DNA from: an uncultured Eubacteriales bacterium
Lineage (GTDB): Bacteria > Bacillota > Clostridia > Christensenellales > CAG-138
NCBI GenBank assembly: GCA_900546845.1
Contig: UREK01000001.1
Coordinates: 1 to 64,000 of the forward strand
Length of the DNA stretch: 64,000 nt
Reading direction: 5' to 3'
Shown here: positions 10,364-19,420 of the stretch, piece after piece
How the letters are laid out: each line of letters starts with the position of its first letter
Numbering within the stretch: the stretch's first letter is position 1
The notes under the pieces: model-generated
What the model was told of the DNA's origin: nothing
Databases searched by the model: none
The model's input: the letters and a program-made list of their open reading frames with translations, nothing else
Translations under genes and position numbers: made by a program

Positions 10364-11815
10364 TTACAGCCGCCGGAGCTTCGCGCCCTCGCGCGTATCC
10401 TCCACGGCGAAGCCCTTTGCCTTGAGCGCTTCGCGCAGCTCGTCCGCACGGGCCCAGTCCTTCGCCTTGCGCGCCTCGATGCGCGCAAGCGCAAGCGCTT
10501 CCGCTTCCGCGTCCGGCTCGCCCTCGGTCACAACGGCGGCATGCGTTTCCGCTTTCGCCAGCCGTTCCGCTTCCGCGCGCGCCTTCTCCGCGGCGGGGAG
10601 GAGGGAGAGGCCGAGCACCGCGTCAAATTCACCGAGCAGGGCGAGCTTCGTCGCGGCGTTGGTATCATATTTGAGCACGTCGTAGAGCACGGTCACCCCG
10701 AGGGAGGTGTTGAGGTCGTTGCCGAGCGCGGCGTTGAACTTTTCGCGCAGCGCCGCTGCCGCGGCTTCGCCGAACGGCTCGCCCGCCTCCGGCTTGAGCG
10801 CCGCGACGCGCGCGATGAGCTTGCCATAGATCGTGGCTGCGTTGTCCAAGTTCTCGAAGCTGAACACGAGCGATTTCCGGTAGTGCGATTGCAGGCAGAA
10901 CAGCCGGTACACGAGCGGGTCATAGCCTTTTTCTTCAAGCAGCGAGACCGTCAGGAACTCGCCGGAGGATTTGCTCATCTTGCCCGCGTTGGTGTTCAGG
11001 TGCAGCACATGAAACCAGTATTTGCACCAAGGGTGCCCAAGATACGCCTCGCTCTGCGCGATCTCGTTGGTGTGGTGGGGGAAGGCGTTGTCGATCCCGC
11101 CGCAGTGGATGTCCAGATCCTCGCCCAGGTGCTTCATGCTGATGCCGGAGCATTCGATGTGCCAGCCCGGATAGCCCACGCCCCAAGGGGAATCCCACTT
11201 GAGCTCCTGATCCTCAAATTTGGACTTGGTGAACCAGAGCACGAAATCCGCCTTATTGCGCTTGTTGTCGTCGGCCTCTACGCCCTCGCGCACGCCGACG
11301 GCGAGATCCTCTTCCTTATGCTCGTTGAAGATATAATATCTTTCGAGCTTCGCGGTGTCGAAATAGATGTTGCCGCCCGCCTCATAGGCGTAGCCCTTTT
11401 CCATCAGGCGCTCGATGAGATGGATGTATTCCGCGATGCAGTTGGTCGCGGGCTCTACGACGTCCGGCCGCTTAATGTTGAGCTTGCGGCAATCCTCGAA
11501 GAATGCGTCCGTGTAGAACTTTGCGATCTCCATGACCGTCTTGTGCTCGCGCTTCGCGCCCTTGAGCATCTTGTCCTCGCCGGTGTCCGCATCCGAGGAA
11601 AGATGCCCCACGTCCGTGATGTTCATCACGCGCTTTACGTTGTAGCCGCAATAGCGCAGGTACTTTTCCAGCACGTCCTCCATGATGTAGGAGCGCAGGT
11701 TGCCGATGTGCGCATAGTGGTAGACCGTCGGGCCACAGGTGTACATCTTGACGATCTCCGGATGGTTGGGGATGAACTCCTCTTTCCTGCGGGTTGCGGA
11801 GTTATATAACTGCAT
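10364..11815 (-). CDS. cysS: Cysteinyl-tRNA synthetase
   Basis: A 483-residue class I aminoacyl-tRNA synthetase that charges tRNA-Cys. The zinc ligand Cys27 lies in YTCGPTVY, the HIGH box appears as HIGN (residues 36-39), and KMSKS is near residue 277 (NAGKMSKSSGEF). GGIDNAFPHHTNEIAQSEA is typical of CysRS and gives the other zinc-site residues. Both the length and the C-terminal helical region agree with the family. The start is preceded by AAGGAGG. A -10 element overlaps the end of the upstream gene, so the gene probably has its own promoter. Confidence 0.97.
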   Translation of the reverse strand: MQLYNSATRRKEEFIPNHPEIVKMYTCGPTVYHYAHIGNLRSYIMEDVLEKYLRYCGYNVKRVMNITDVGHLSSDADTGEDKMLKGAKREHKTVMEIAKFYTDAFFEDCRKLNIKRPDVVEPATNCIAEYIHLIERLMEKGYAYEAGGNIYFDTAKLERYYIFNEHKEEDLAVGVREGVEADDNKRNKADFVLWFTKSKFEDQELKWDSPWGVGYPGWHIECSGISMKHLGEDLDIHCGGIDNAFPHHTNEIAQSEAYLGHPWCKYWFHVLHLNTNAGKMSKSSGEFLTVSLLEEKGYDPLVYRLFCLQSHYRKSLVFSFENLDNAATIYGKLIARVAALKPEAGEPFGEAAAAALREKFNAALGNDLNTSLGVTVLYDVLKYDTNAATKLALLGEFDAVLGLSLLPAAEKARAEAERLAKAETHAAVVTEGEPDAEAEALALARIEARKAKDWARADELREALKAKGFAVEDTREGAKLRRL

Positions 11816-11862
11816 GGTTCCTCCTTCGGGAAAAGCGTTTGCCGCTGAAATTTCAATTTAAT

Positions 11863-11868
11863 ATTATA
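11863..11868 (-). promoter_or_regulatory. -10 element of cysS promoter
   Basis: On the minus strand GTGGTATAAT is an extended -10 about 48 bases before cysS. It overlaps the stop codon of the upstream ATPase gene. A consensus -35 is not seen. Confidence 0.5.
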
Positions 11869-13237
11869 CCACGGCTGCCAATTCCTCCGCAACCCGCACG
11901 GCTGCGGAGACGGAAAGGCAGTCCCGCGCGTCCACCTGGTAATCCACGCAGGCGTTGCGCACGGCCGCATGGCCGGCCTCCACGCCGCGCTGGGCGAGCA
12001 GCGCCTCCACCATTTCGGCAAATTCCGCGATTTTTGGATAGGCGAAGCGGATCGTTTTCATGCTGCCGAAATCCCCCTCCGCAGTGCGCGCCGTGGCCAC
12101 GGGCAGCACGTTTTCGGGGAAATCGAACGCCGCGCGCCGCGCGAACAGCGCCCGCGTCTCCGCTGTGGAAAGATCCGCATCGTCGAGCAGCAGCAGGAAA
12201 CGCAGCGGCTGCGCTTTGAGCGTATCAAGCACCGCGTCCGCATCGAACGCCGCGCCGCGCGGGAGCAGCACGAGCCGCAGCTCCGGCAGCTCTTCCGCAA
12301 GGTTGAGCGCAAGGGCCGTCTTCCCCGTGCCGGCAGGCCCTGCGAGCAGCACGGGCTCCGCCGTCTCGCCGCGCATGAAGCGGATGGCGTGGCTGAGCAG
12401 CGCGCTGCGCTGCGGCTCATAGCAGGGGAGAGCACAGTATTGCCCTGCGCGCGGGGAGAAGGGGAGGAATACATTTTGTTTCACGTGGAACAAACGGTCT
12501 TTGAGGAACGGCGCGCAGCCATAGGCCGCGAAGAAATTCCAAAGGTCATCGCAGAGCGCGCGCCAATCCGGCGTTTCCAGCAGGCGGATCACAACTTCCT
12601 CCAGTGCTTCATCGGAAACGTAGGAATCCCGCAGTTCCATCTCGCCATAATGCCAGGAGAGCCATTCGCTTTCCGGCGGCATGGCGGAAAGCAGCGGCGC
12701 GGGCGCGTCCGGCTCCTGCGCGGGCTTGGCGTTTGCGGCCGGGGCGGGGCGGACGCTGCCGCCCGCCCACACAGCGGAGGACATGAGGGAGATGTTATCC
12801 TTTGCGTGGCGCGGCTTAAGCTGAAGTTCCCGGTGGCGTTCGGCAGCCATGCGGTAAAGGTGCGCGCCGCTGAGCGTTGCAAGCTCGCCGAGGATGGCGA
12901 GATCCGCGCGCATAGCGCTGCGTTCGGCTTCGTCCATGCGGCCGGCCGCAGCCATGGCCGCGAAGGCATGCGGGCGTTGCAGCACGAGGAAGAGGAGATA
13001 GTCGAGCCAAAGATCGCCGCTGACACGCCGTGCGCCGGAGGAAAGGAGCGAAGCGCAGAGCGCGTGATAGCACGAAAGTGCGCCAAGCGTATCCCCTGCG
13101 TGGATGGCGGAAGCCGTGGCGAACAGGCGCGCGAGCGGGGCGTCCTCCCGCGTGTCCTGGAGAACGGTGAGACGCGGGATGAGGGAAGCGATCCGTTGTG
13201 CGCTGTCGCCGGGCGCGCAGTCCCGGAAATTGAACAT
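11864..13237 (-). CDS. AAA-type ATPase, DUF815-like
   Basis: A 457-residue protein with an N-terminal helical domain of unknown role and a C-terminal P-loop ATPase domain. The Walker A motif is GPAGTGKTA near residue 300, and the Walker B-like motif is LLLLDDAD near 346-352. An arginine-containing stretch (TARTAEGDF) follows. The arrangement resembles DUF815 ATPases, whose role is unknown. The start is placed at 13237 because AGGAGGG lies just before this ATG; an upstream in-frame ATG lacks such a site. A near-perfect parS site lies within the coding sequence and is read as FHVK. The gene is convergent with nothing and divergent from murG. Confidence 0.75.
   Translation of the reverse strand: MFNFRDCAPGDSAQRIASLIPRLTVLQDTREDAPLARLFATASAIHAGDTLGALSCYHALCASLLSSGARRVSGDLWLDYLLFLVLQRPHAFAAMAAAGRMDEAERSAMRADLAILGELATLSGAHLYRMAAERHRELQLKPRHAKDNISLMSSAVWAGGSVRPAPAANAKPAQEPDAPAPLLSAMPPESEWLSWHYGEMELRDSYVSDEALEEVVIRLLETPDWRALCDDLWNFFAAYGCAPFLKDRLFHVKQNVFLPFSPRAGQYCALPCYEPQRSALLSHAIRFMRGETAEPVLLAGPAGTGKTALALNLAEELPELRLVLLPRGAAFDADAVLDTLKAQPLRFLLLLDDADLSTAETRALFARRAAFDFPENVLPVATARTAEGDFGSMKTIRFAYPKIAEFAEMVEALLAQRGVEAGHAAVRNACVDYQVDARDCLSVSAAVRVAEELAAVV
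12477..12492. promoter_or_regulatory. parS centromere site (copy 1), inside the ATPase gene
   Basis: TGTTTCACGTGGAACA; its complement TGTTCCACGTGAAACA equals the known Bacillus spo0J parS sequence. It lies 7 kb from parAB and is read as FHVK in the coding frame. Confidence 0.85.
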
Positions 13238-13357
13238 AAGCCCTCCTTTTGCATAAATCAAAAATGAGAAAATGAAGCATGGGAAGCCCCGGACGCGCGG
13301 ATGCGCCGGTTGGATACTGATATTGTCCGTTGTATGCCTGAAATTGTCAATTGTTAT

Positions 13358-13386
13358 TTGCTTCGCGGTGCGGTGGATGATATACT
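13358..13386 (+). promoter_or_regulatory. Promoter of murG
   Basis: TTGCTT (13358-13363), 17-base spacer, TATACT (13381-13386). Transcription would start about 55 bases before the gene. Confidence 0.65.
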
Positions 13387-13447
13387 TATTTTGCTTTTGC
13401 GCATAGTATGGAAGCGGAGAGCATAGTTTATTGGAAGGGCATTATTG

Positions 13448-14521
13448 ATGGAAAAGAAGATCATCCTGACGGGCGGCGGTTCTGCCGGCCATGTAACGCC
13501 GAACCTGGCGCTTTTGCCGCAGCTGCTTGCGGAAGGCGTGGAGGTGCATTACATCGGCACGGCGGACGGCATCGAGCGCACGATCCTTTCTGGGCGCAAG
13601 GACATTACCTACCATATCATATCCTCCGGCAAGCTGCGCCGGTATTTTTCCTGGAAGAATTTCACGGACCCATTCCGCGTGATGCGCGGGATGTTTCAGG
13701 CGCGCCGCGTGATGCGGGAGGTGAAGCCCGCTGCGGTGTTTTCCAAGGGCGGTTTTGTTTCCGTGCCAGTGGTGATCGCCGCGCACGGCAGGCGCATCCC
13801 TGTGGTGACGCACGAATCGGACTACACGCCGGGCCTTGCCAACAAGATCAACGCCAAGTTTGCGGATAAGATCTGCGTTACGTTTGAGGATACGCTTGCC
13901 CATGTGGGCGCAAAGGGCGTGCATACGGGTACGCCGATCCGCCCGGAGCTTTACGAGGGCGACAAGGCGCGCGGCCTTTCGTTCCTGGGCTTTGACGACA
14001 GCAAGCCGGTGCTGCTCGTGATGGGCGGGAGCCTCGGCGCGGCAGCGGTGAACGACGCGGTGCGCGCGGCGCTGCCGAAGCTGCTCGCCACGTTTGACGT
14101 AGCGCACCTCTGCGGCAAGGGAAAGGTGGACGAAAGCCTCGCGCAGCCGGGCTACCGCCAGTTTGAATATGTGAACGCGGAGCTGCCGGATGTGCTCGCG
14201 GCCACGGACGTGGTGGTTTCCCGCGCGGGGGCAAACGCGGTGTTCGAGTTCCTGGCGCTCTCAAAGCCCGCGCTGCTGATCCCGCTGCCGCGTTCCGCAA
14301 GCCGGGGGGATCAGATCCTCAACGCAGGCTATTTCGCGCGCAAGGGCTTTGCGATGGTGCTCGAGCAGGAAGCGCTCACGCCGGAAACGCTGCTCGACGC
14401 GGTGAACGACCTTTACGACAGGCGGCTTTCCTTCATCGCCACGATGAGTGCGGAGCCCCTTGCGGACGGCACGGATGAGGTGCTCGCGGTGATCCGCGAC
14501 GCGATGAAGAAGGGGAAATAG
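13448..14521 (+). CDS. murG: UDP-GlcNAc:lipid I N-acetylglucosaminyltransferase (MurG)
   Basis: A 357-residue GT-B glycosyltransferase that makes lipid II from lipid I on the cytoplasmic face of the membrane. TGGGSAGHVTPNLAL at residues 7-21 is the N-terminal glycine-rich loop, HESDYTPGLANK near 119-130 carries the usual His-Glu, MGGSLGA near 191-197 binds the nucleotide sugar, and LSKPALLIPLPRSASRGDQILNA near 273-295 is the C-terminal signature. Length matches the family. It lies alone, with its own promoter and outside any division/cell-wall cluster, which is known for second or relocated murG genes in Clostridia. GGAAGGG about 10 bases upstream supports the start. Confidence 0.95.
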   Translation: MEKKIILTGGGSAGHVTPNLALLPQLLAEGVEVHYIGTADGIERTILSGRKDITYHIISSGKLRRYFSWKNFTDPFRVMRGMFQARRVMREVKPAAVFSKGGFVSVPVVIAAHGRRIPVVTHESDYTPGLANKINAKFADKICVTFEDTLAHVGAKGVHTGTPIRPELYEGDKARGLSFLGFDDSKPVLLVMGGSLGAAAVNDAVRAALPKLLATFDVAHLCGKGKVDESLAQPGYRQFEYVNAELPDVLAATDVVVSRAGANAVFEFLALSKPALLIPLPRSASRGDQILNAGYFARKGFAMVLEQEALTPETLLDAVNDLYDRRLSFIATMSAEPLADGTDEVLAVIRDAMKKGK

Positions 14522-14537
14522 CGGCCGGGCGGGGGAG

Positions 14538-14711
14538 GGCAATCCTCAGTCATGGCTTGCGCCATGACAGCTCCTTTTAAAAAGGAGCCTTTTGGCCGGT
14601 GCGCTGCCCTGCGCCATCTGAATACGGAACCTGTTGGAGCGCACCACCCCCAAATGCCCCCTTTTTGAAAGGGGGTGGCAGCGCGTAAGCGCTGACGGAG
14701 GATTGCCGTAT
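14538..14711. repeat. Family A repeat, full copy (opposite orientation)
   Basis: It begins GGGCAATCCTCAGTC and ends GACGGAGGATTGCCGTAT. Hairpins: TCATGGCTTGCGCCATGA, AGCTCCTTTTAAAAAGGAGC, CCCCCTTTTTGAAAGGGGG and CAGCGCGTAAGCGCTG. It starts only about 15 bases after the murG stop, so it could serve as its terminator. Confidence 0.82.
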
Positions 14712-14804
14712 CAGAAGCCGCCCCGGAAAGTAAGCCAGTAGGATTGCCGAATCAGAACACCCCCCCCATTTACAGCCATATGGCAAGATCAGGAAGGAGA
14801 AACC

Positions 14805-16349
14805 ATGCGGGAACTTACAAAGGAGCAGGTACGGCAGCGCCTTGCCGCGCCCAACGGTTCGGAAGCGCTGCTTGCGGAGGCGGAGGCTGCGTTTGGCGCG
14901 GCGTGGGCGCTGTTTGCGGAGGAAGGAAACGCCGCTGCCTGCGCGTTCCTCTGCCGCTGCGCGAAGCGGCAGGCCTATGCGGCGCGCATCGGCGCGCTGC
15001 TGGGGGAGGACCGCATGGCGCTCTATGCGGCGCTGCGCGCAGACGCGCCGAAGCTGCGGAAAAACGCGGCGCGCCTCGCCGGCGCGCTGGCGGATGCGCA
15101 GGATGTGCCGGCGCTGCTTGCGGCGCTTGCGGCGGAGGGGCAGCGCTTCGTGCGGCCATCGCTCCTGCTGGCGCTCGGCGCTTGTGGCGGGGAGGAAGCG
15201 CGGGAAGCGCTCGCGGCTTATGTGGTCGCCCCGGCGGCGGACGCGGGGGAGGAACGCCACGCGCGCGAGGAAGCGGAGGCGCTCGCCACGGCGCGGAAGC
15301 GCTTCCTGCGCCTGCAAAAGCATGCGTTTACCGGCCTGCCGAAGCCATATCTGTTAGAACTCCGCACACCGGACAAGCTGGAAGGCTCGCTTCTCTACGA
15401 GCTTACGCAGCAGGGCATTGCCCCGCGCGCGGCGGAGCCGGGCGCGGTTCTCCTGGAAGCGCAGGCGCTTGCGCCGCTGTTCGCCTGCCGCAGCTTTTCC
15501 GAGCTGCTGTTCCCGGCCGCGCGGAAATCCTCCGCTGCGCCGGAGTGGATCGCCCGGCATGCGGGTGCGTTCCTCAAGGAACTCCTGCCCGCAGCCCATG
15601 CGGGTGAGCCGCCCTTTGGTTACCGCATCGAGGTGCGGGGGGAGAACGCGGACCGCGCAGCGCTTGCAAAGGCCGTTGCCGCGAAGCTGGATGGTCCGCT
15701 GCTCGTAAACGCGCCCGGGGATTACGAGGTGGAGCTTCGCATCGAGCTTAGGCGCAACGGCAGCGCGGATCTGTTCGTGAAGCTGTACACCATTCCGGAC
15801 AGCCGCTTTGCCTACCGCGTAGGCGCGCTGCCCGCGTCCATCCACCCGGCGACAGCCGCCGCGGTGCTGCGCTATGCACGGGCATATTTAAAGGAAGGCG
15901 CACGCGTGCTCGATCCCTGCTGCGGCAGCGGCACGCTTTTGATCGAACGTGGGAAGTTCACGGAGACTGGCTCCCTTACAGGCGTGGACATCGCGCACAA
16001 GGCAGTCGCCATCGCCCGCGAAAACGCGGCGGCCGCCGCTTCCCCGGCAAAGTTCATCTGCAACGATTGCCTGCGCTTTGAAGCGAAGCGCAAGTATGAC
16101 GAGGTAATCGCAAACCTCCCGTTCGGCAACCGGGTAGGCACGCATAAGAACAACGAGCGCCTCTATGCCGCCATGCTGGACAAGCTGCCCGAATGGCTCG
16201 TGCCGGGCGGCGTTGCGCTGCTATACACGATGGAGTTTACGCTCCTCAAGAAGCTCGTGCGCGAACGGCCGCACCTCACGCTCATCACCGAAACGCGCAC
16301 GGAGGCGGGTGGCCTGCTGCCGGGCGTGTTCCTGCTGCGGTCGGAGTGA
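14805..16349 (+). CDS. THUMP/UPF0020-type RNA N2-guanine methyltransferase with alanine-rich helical N-terminus
   Basis: A 514-residue protein. Residues 1-165 are Ala/Leu/Arg-rich and helical, HEAT-like in appearance. A central region (about 170-340) resembles the RNA-binding part of THUMP methyltransferases. The C-terminal Rossmann methyltransferase (about 345-512) has DPCCGSGT at 370-377 and NLPFG at 437-441. NLPFG is the (N/D)PP(Y/F)-like catalytic motif seen in Trm14/RlmL-type N2-guanine methyltransferases, with Leu in place of the first Pro. The likely substrate is tRNA or rRNA; which one is not readable. The start is supported by AGGAAGGAG. The N-terminal repeat region is unusual for the family. 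Confidence 0.8.
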   Translation: MRELTKEQVRQRLAAPNGSEALLAEAEAAFGAAWALFAEEGNAAACAFLCRCAKRQAYAARIGALLGEDRMALYAALRADAPKLRKNAARLAGALADAQDVPALLAALAAEGQRFVRPSLLLALGACGGEEAREALAAYVVAPAADAGEERHAREEAEALATARKRFLRLQKHAFTGLPKPYLLELRTPDKLEGSLLYELTQQGIAPRAAEPGAVLLEAQALAPLFACRSFSELLFPAARKSSAAPEWIARHAGAFLKELLPAAHAGEPPFGYRIEVRGENADRAALAKAVAAKLDGPLLVNAPGDYEVELRIELRRNGSADLFVKLYTIPDSRFAYRVGALPASIHPATAAAVLRYARAYLKEGARVLDPCCGSGTLLIERGKFTETGSLTGVDIAHKAVAIARENAAAAASPAKFICNDCLRFEAKRKYDEVIANLPFGNRVGTHKNNERLYAAMLDKLPEWLVPGGVALLYTMEFTLLKKLVRERPHLTLITETRTEAGGLLPGVFLLRSE

Positions 16350-16419
16350 GGGCTTCTGCCATAACGGCAGAGAATTTGAATTAATATTAAAATAAGCCAT
16401 TTGAATTATAGAAAATATA

Positions 16420-16449
16420 TTGAGGTTCTCCGGCGTGCAGTGTTATAAT
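16420..16449 (+). promoter_or_regulatory. Promoter of the CoA-transferase operon
   Basis: TTGAGG (16420-16425), 18-base spacer, TATAAT (16444-16449), about 70 bases before the first gene. Confidence 0.6.
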
Positions 16450-16518
16450 ATCGCTGATATTGCCGAAATAAAGGGCGGCGCATTGCGCCGCTTGGATAGA
16501 AAGGGTTGTTGTAGGAAT

Positions 16519-17208
16519 ATGCCAAAGTTCATCCCAGCGAAAGAGGTAATCGCCCGCATCCCGCAGGGCGCAACGCTGATGGTCGGCGGCTTTATGGGGT
16601 GCGGGAATCCGCACAAGGTCATATCCGCGCTTGCGGAAAGCGGGAAGGGGGAGTTTACCCTGATCTGCAACGACGGTGCGCTCTTCAATGGGCCGGATGG
16701 CAGCGAATGCTACGGCGTGGCGAAGTTGATCCGCAACCATCAGGTGAAGCGGCTCATCGCAAGCCATGTGGGCCTCAACCCGGAGGTTGGCCGTCAGAGG
16801 AACGCAGGCATGCTCCAGGTGGATTTGCTGCCCCAGGGTTCCTTTGTGGAGATGATCCGCGCGGGCGGTTCCGGCCTCGGCGGCGTGCTGACGCCCACAG
16901 GCGTGGGCACCGAGGTGGAGGATTCCCCGTTCGTCCATTCCAAGGTGGAGGTGGACGGAAAGCAGTTCCTGCTGATGCGCCCGCTGCGTGCAGATATAGC
17001 CCTCGTCTCCGGGTATTACATCGACCGTAAGGGAAACATCTGGTATCGCGGCACGACGCGCAACTTCAACCAGGTGATGGCTCTCGCTGCGGACACCGTC
17101 ATCGCGGAGGCGGATTATATCGTTGACTGCGGGCAGATCGCGCCGGAAAACGTTGTCACGCCCGGCATTCTTGTGGATTATGTTGTGGATGGGGGAAGGA
17201 TGAAATGA
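16519..17208 (+). CDS. ctfA: 3-oxoacid/butyrate-acetoacetate CoA-transferase, alpha subunit
   Basis: A 229-residue protein like the A subunit of family I CoA-transferases (AtoD/ScoA/CtfA). It has the glycine-rich CoA-binding motif LMVGGFMGCGNPHKVISAL near residues 18-36 and GLGGVLTPTGVGT near 119-131, both family signatures. With the B subunit it transfers CoA between short-chain acyl-CoA and an acid such as acetate or acetoacetate, a step in butyrate or acetone pathways. The exact substrates cannot be fixed from sequence. The start at 16519 is chosen for its match to the family N-terminus and GTAGGA just upstream. Its stop overlaps the start of the B subunit (ATGA). Confidence 0.9.
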   Translation: MPKFIPAKEVIARIPQGATLMVGGFMGCGNPHKVISALAESGKGEFTLICNDGALFNGPDGSECYGVAKLIRNHQVKRLIASHVGLNPEVGRQRNAGMLQVDLLPQGSFVEMIRAGGSGLGGVLTPTGVGTEVEDSPFVHSKVEVDGKQFLLMRPLRADIALVSGYYIDRKGNIWYRGTTRNFNQVMALAADTVIAEADYIVDCGQIAPENVVTPGILVDYVVDGGRMK

Positions 17209-17864
17209 ACCGGGAGGATGTAAGGTCGTTTATCGCAAAGCGCGCGGCGCGGGAACTGCATGACGGCGACGTCGTGAACCTTGGTATCGGTGTTCCTTCG
17301 CTGATCTCCGCCTACCTGCCGGACGACCTGCGCGTCGTCTTCCACGCGGAGGACGGCATCGTGGACGAAGGCCCCTGGCCGGATCCCACCAATACGGAGC
17401 CGGGTTACATCATCGACGCGAGCGGCAGGCCGACGAGCGCGCTCCCCGGCGGCTCGTATATCGACTCGTCGCTCTCCTTTGCGCTCATGCGCGGCGGGCA
17501 TATCGACTGCACCGTCCTTGGTGCGCTGCAGGTGGACGCGGAAGGCAGCATCGCCAACTGGGTCATCCCCGGCAAGCTCCTGCCTGGCATGGGCGGGGCG
17601 ATGGATCTCGTAGTCGGCGCAAAACGCGTGATCGTGGCAATGGAGCACACGGTCAAAGGCACGCCGAAGATCATGAAAAAATGCACGCTCCCGCTGACTG
17701 CGGTTGGCTGCGTGAACTTGATCGTAACGGAGCTGTGCGTGCTCGAAGTTACCCCGGCGGGCCTCCTGATGACGGAGATCAACCCGGAATTCACCGTCGC
17801 CGAAGTGCAGGCGAGGACGGAGGCGGAGCTAATCATCTCCCCAAAGCTGAAGCCGATGGTTTAA
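17205..17864 (+). CDS. ctfB: 3-oxoacid/butyrate-acetoacetate CoA-transferase, beta subunit
   Basis: A 219-residue B subunit (AtoA/ScoB/CtfB). It starts with the typical stretch IAKRAARELHDGDVVNLGIGVP. The catalytic glutamate of family I enzymes lies in an ENG motif; here the equivalent is AEDG near residues 47-50. The conserved GGAMDLVVGAKRVIVAMEH near 131-149 and TELCVLEVTPAGL near 174 follow. It is translationally coupled to the alpha subunit. A hairpin terminator that contains a parS sequence follows 30 bases downstream. Confidence 0.92.
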   Translation: MNREDVRSFIAKRAARELHDGDVVNLGIGVPSLISAYLPDDLRVVFHAEDGIVDEGPWPDPTNTEPGYIIDASGRPTSALPGGSYIDSSLSFALMRGGHIDCTVLGALQVDAEGSIANWVIPGKLLPGMGGAMDLVVGAKRVIVAMEHTVKGTPKIMKKCTLPLTAVGCVNLIVTELCVLEVTPAGLLMTEINPEFTVAEVQARTEAELIISPKLKPMV

Positions 17865-17892
17865 GCAAAAAGAAAATGGGGCTTGTTGCGCA

Positions 17893-17926
17893 AGCGGATG
17901 TTTCACATGAAACATTCGCTTTTTCT
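17893..17926 (+). terminator. Terminator hairpin containing parS (copy 2)
   Basis: AGCGGATGTTTCA pairs with TGAAACATTCGCT with one mismatch, followed by TTTTTCTTT. It ends the CoA-transferase operon. The apex and arms contain the parS sequence. Confidence 0.85.
17899..17914. promoter_or_regulatory. parS centromere site (copy 2)
   Basis: TGTTTCACATGAAACA differs from the consensus TGTTTCACGTGAAACA at one central base and is a near-perfect palindrome. It lies 1.7 kb upstream of parA, within a terminator stem. Confidence 0.75.
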
Positions 17927-18006
17927 TTATTTGTCTGCTATACTGGGAGCAACATAAAGAATCTCTCTGAAAAAACTAGTCATATTTCGATGCGGAGGGG
18001 TGCGAG

Positions 18007-19395
18007 ATGAAGCAAAGCACAAAAGAGATTTTGAAAGGCATAGCGGAAATTATTCTAGCCCTGATCGTATACGCGGGAATTCTATATGCGGGGAAAAGAC
18101 TGGAGCCGCCATGGCCCAGCATTGTGTCACTTGCAGGGCTTGTTTTGCTATTCGGCGTTCCAGCCATTCTACAAAAAAGGAAAAAGCGCACCGAACTGGA
18201 ACCGGAAGCAGAGGAGAACTTCAACGAATCGGAAGAAGCTGATGCTGTGCCGCAGTTTCTTCTTATGCACCATATTCTTTCCGGCGCCTTATACCAGATG
18301 GTACGGCAGAAAGACGGATATGCTTTCATTAAAGTTGGCAACGAGTTCGCCGGCCTGCGCGAGGAAGCGCTGGCTGAAACGCCGGTTTTGACAGAAACGC
18401 TTGCCGGGCTGCGAATGAAGCATTTCCGATTGCAGGATTCGGAAATCAGCACCTGTGAGATTCGGCTGCGCCACAGCATTGGTTCCCAATTTCCAAATTG
18501 CGGTACAGTGTGCCTCTACATAAGCTCTGGGAAGAAGAAAAAGTATGTTGTGTTGGGCGCGCTGCCTAAGGAGGCTCTCGTGGCGTTCTTTAGGCCAGTA
18601 CAGGAGCGCATTGTATGGCTTGAACCGGGACGCCGCTGGGAGAAAGCGCGCGAAAAGGACCGCGCATTTGCTACATGGCGCGTGGAAGGGCAGAAAGCGG
18701 AGTTGTACAGGAAGCTTAAAATAGTCGGGACGGCGCTCAACGTTGTCTCCGCCATCATTGCGCTGTGCTTCCTGCTTATCGCCCAACCGTATTTGCTGTG
18801 GTCTGCGCTAACGGTACTCTGCTTTTTTCTGGCGGTTGCGCTGCAAATCATATTTCCCGCTTATTTTTCCCTGGTCTGGACGGAAAAAGAAAGCCTCGCG
18901 AAAACTGGAACAAGGTGTATTACGCTCACTGAAACGTTGCTGTTTAGCGGATCGGGTGCATTGATCCGCGCAATGCTGGATTTCAACTATGTATCGTTTG
19001 TGCAGCTTGGCATTGCGCTGCTGATATTTGTATGTGCCCTGATGGCGCTTTTGCTTGCGTTCTGCAAAGAACTGCGCATACGTGTTGGAAATGCGGTGAC
19101 CGTGTTTTTTCTTCTTTTGTTGCTGAGCGGGGGGATTCCCGCCCAGTTAAACTATCTGTTGGATTTTGCGGAACCACGGCTTGAGACGGTCATCGTCGTC
19201 AGCAAGGAAGTGTATAAACGGTCGAAGGGCCCAGATGAATACCGCTGCATGATCCTGACCGGAGAAAGGGAGAAGGTAATGCTGGCCGTTGACATCGAAA
19301 CGTATTCTGCACTTTCACCGGGATGCGCCGCGTCGTTTGCCACCTATCGTGGCGGACTTGGCATAGGGTATCGTGAACTGTACGAGATGGAATAA
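18007..19395 (+). CDS. Multi-span membrane protein of unknown function between two parS hairpins
   Basis: A 462-residue protein without a recognised family. Two spans lie near the N-terminus (about residues 13-28 and 38-55), a soluble region of about 190 residues follows, then at least four spans (about 240-262, 265-285, 315-345 and 355-380), and a soluble tail of about 75 residues. The soluble part holds an LRHSIGSQF...CLYISSGKKKKYVVLG stretch, possibly beta-rich. The start has GGAGGGG upstream. The gene is less GC-rich than its neighbours. It is bracketed by two near-identical parS-containing hairpins (17893-17926 and 19421-19451), which suggests it was inserted between, or duplicated with, those sites. 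Confidence 0.75.
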   Translation: MKQSTKEILKGIAEIILALIVYAGILYAGKRLEPPWPSIVSLAGLVLLFGVPAILQKRKKRTELEPEAEENFNESEEADAVPQFLLMHHILSGALYQMVRQKDGYAFIKVGNEFAGLREEALAETPVLTETLAGLRMKHFRLQDSEISTCEIRLRHSIGSQFPNCGTVCLYISSGKKKKYVVLGALPKEALVAFFRPVQERIVWLEPGRRWEKAREKDRAFATWRVEGQKAELYRKLKIVGTALNVVSAIIALCFLLIAQPYLLWSALTVLCFFLAVALQIIFPAYFSLVWTEKESLAKTGTRCITLTETLLFSGSGALIRAMLDFNYVSFVQLGIALLIFVCALMALLLAFCKELRIRVGNAVTVFFLLLLLSGGIPAQLNYLLDFAEPRLETVIVVSKEVYKRSKGPDEYRCMILTGEREKVMLAVDIETYSALSPGCAASFATYRGGLGIGYRELYEME

Positions 19396-19420
19396 GGCGT
19401 CCCACATCAAAAGGAATCCC

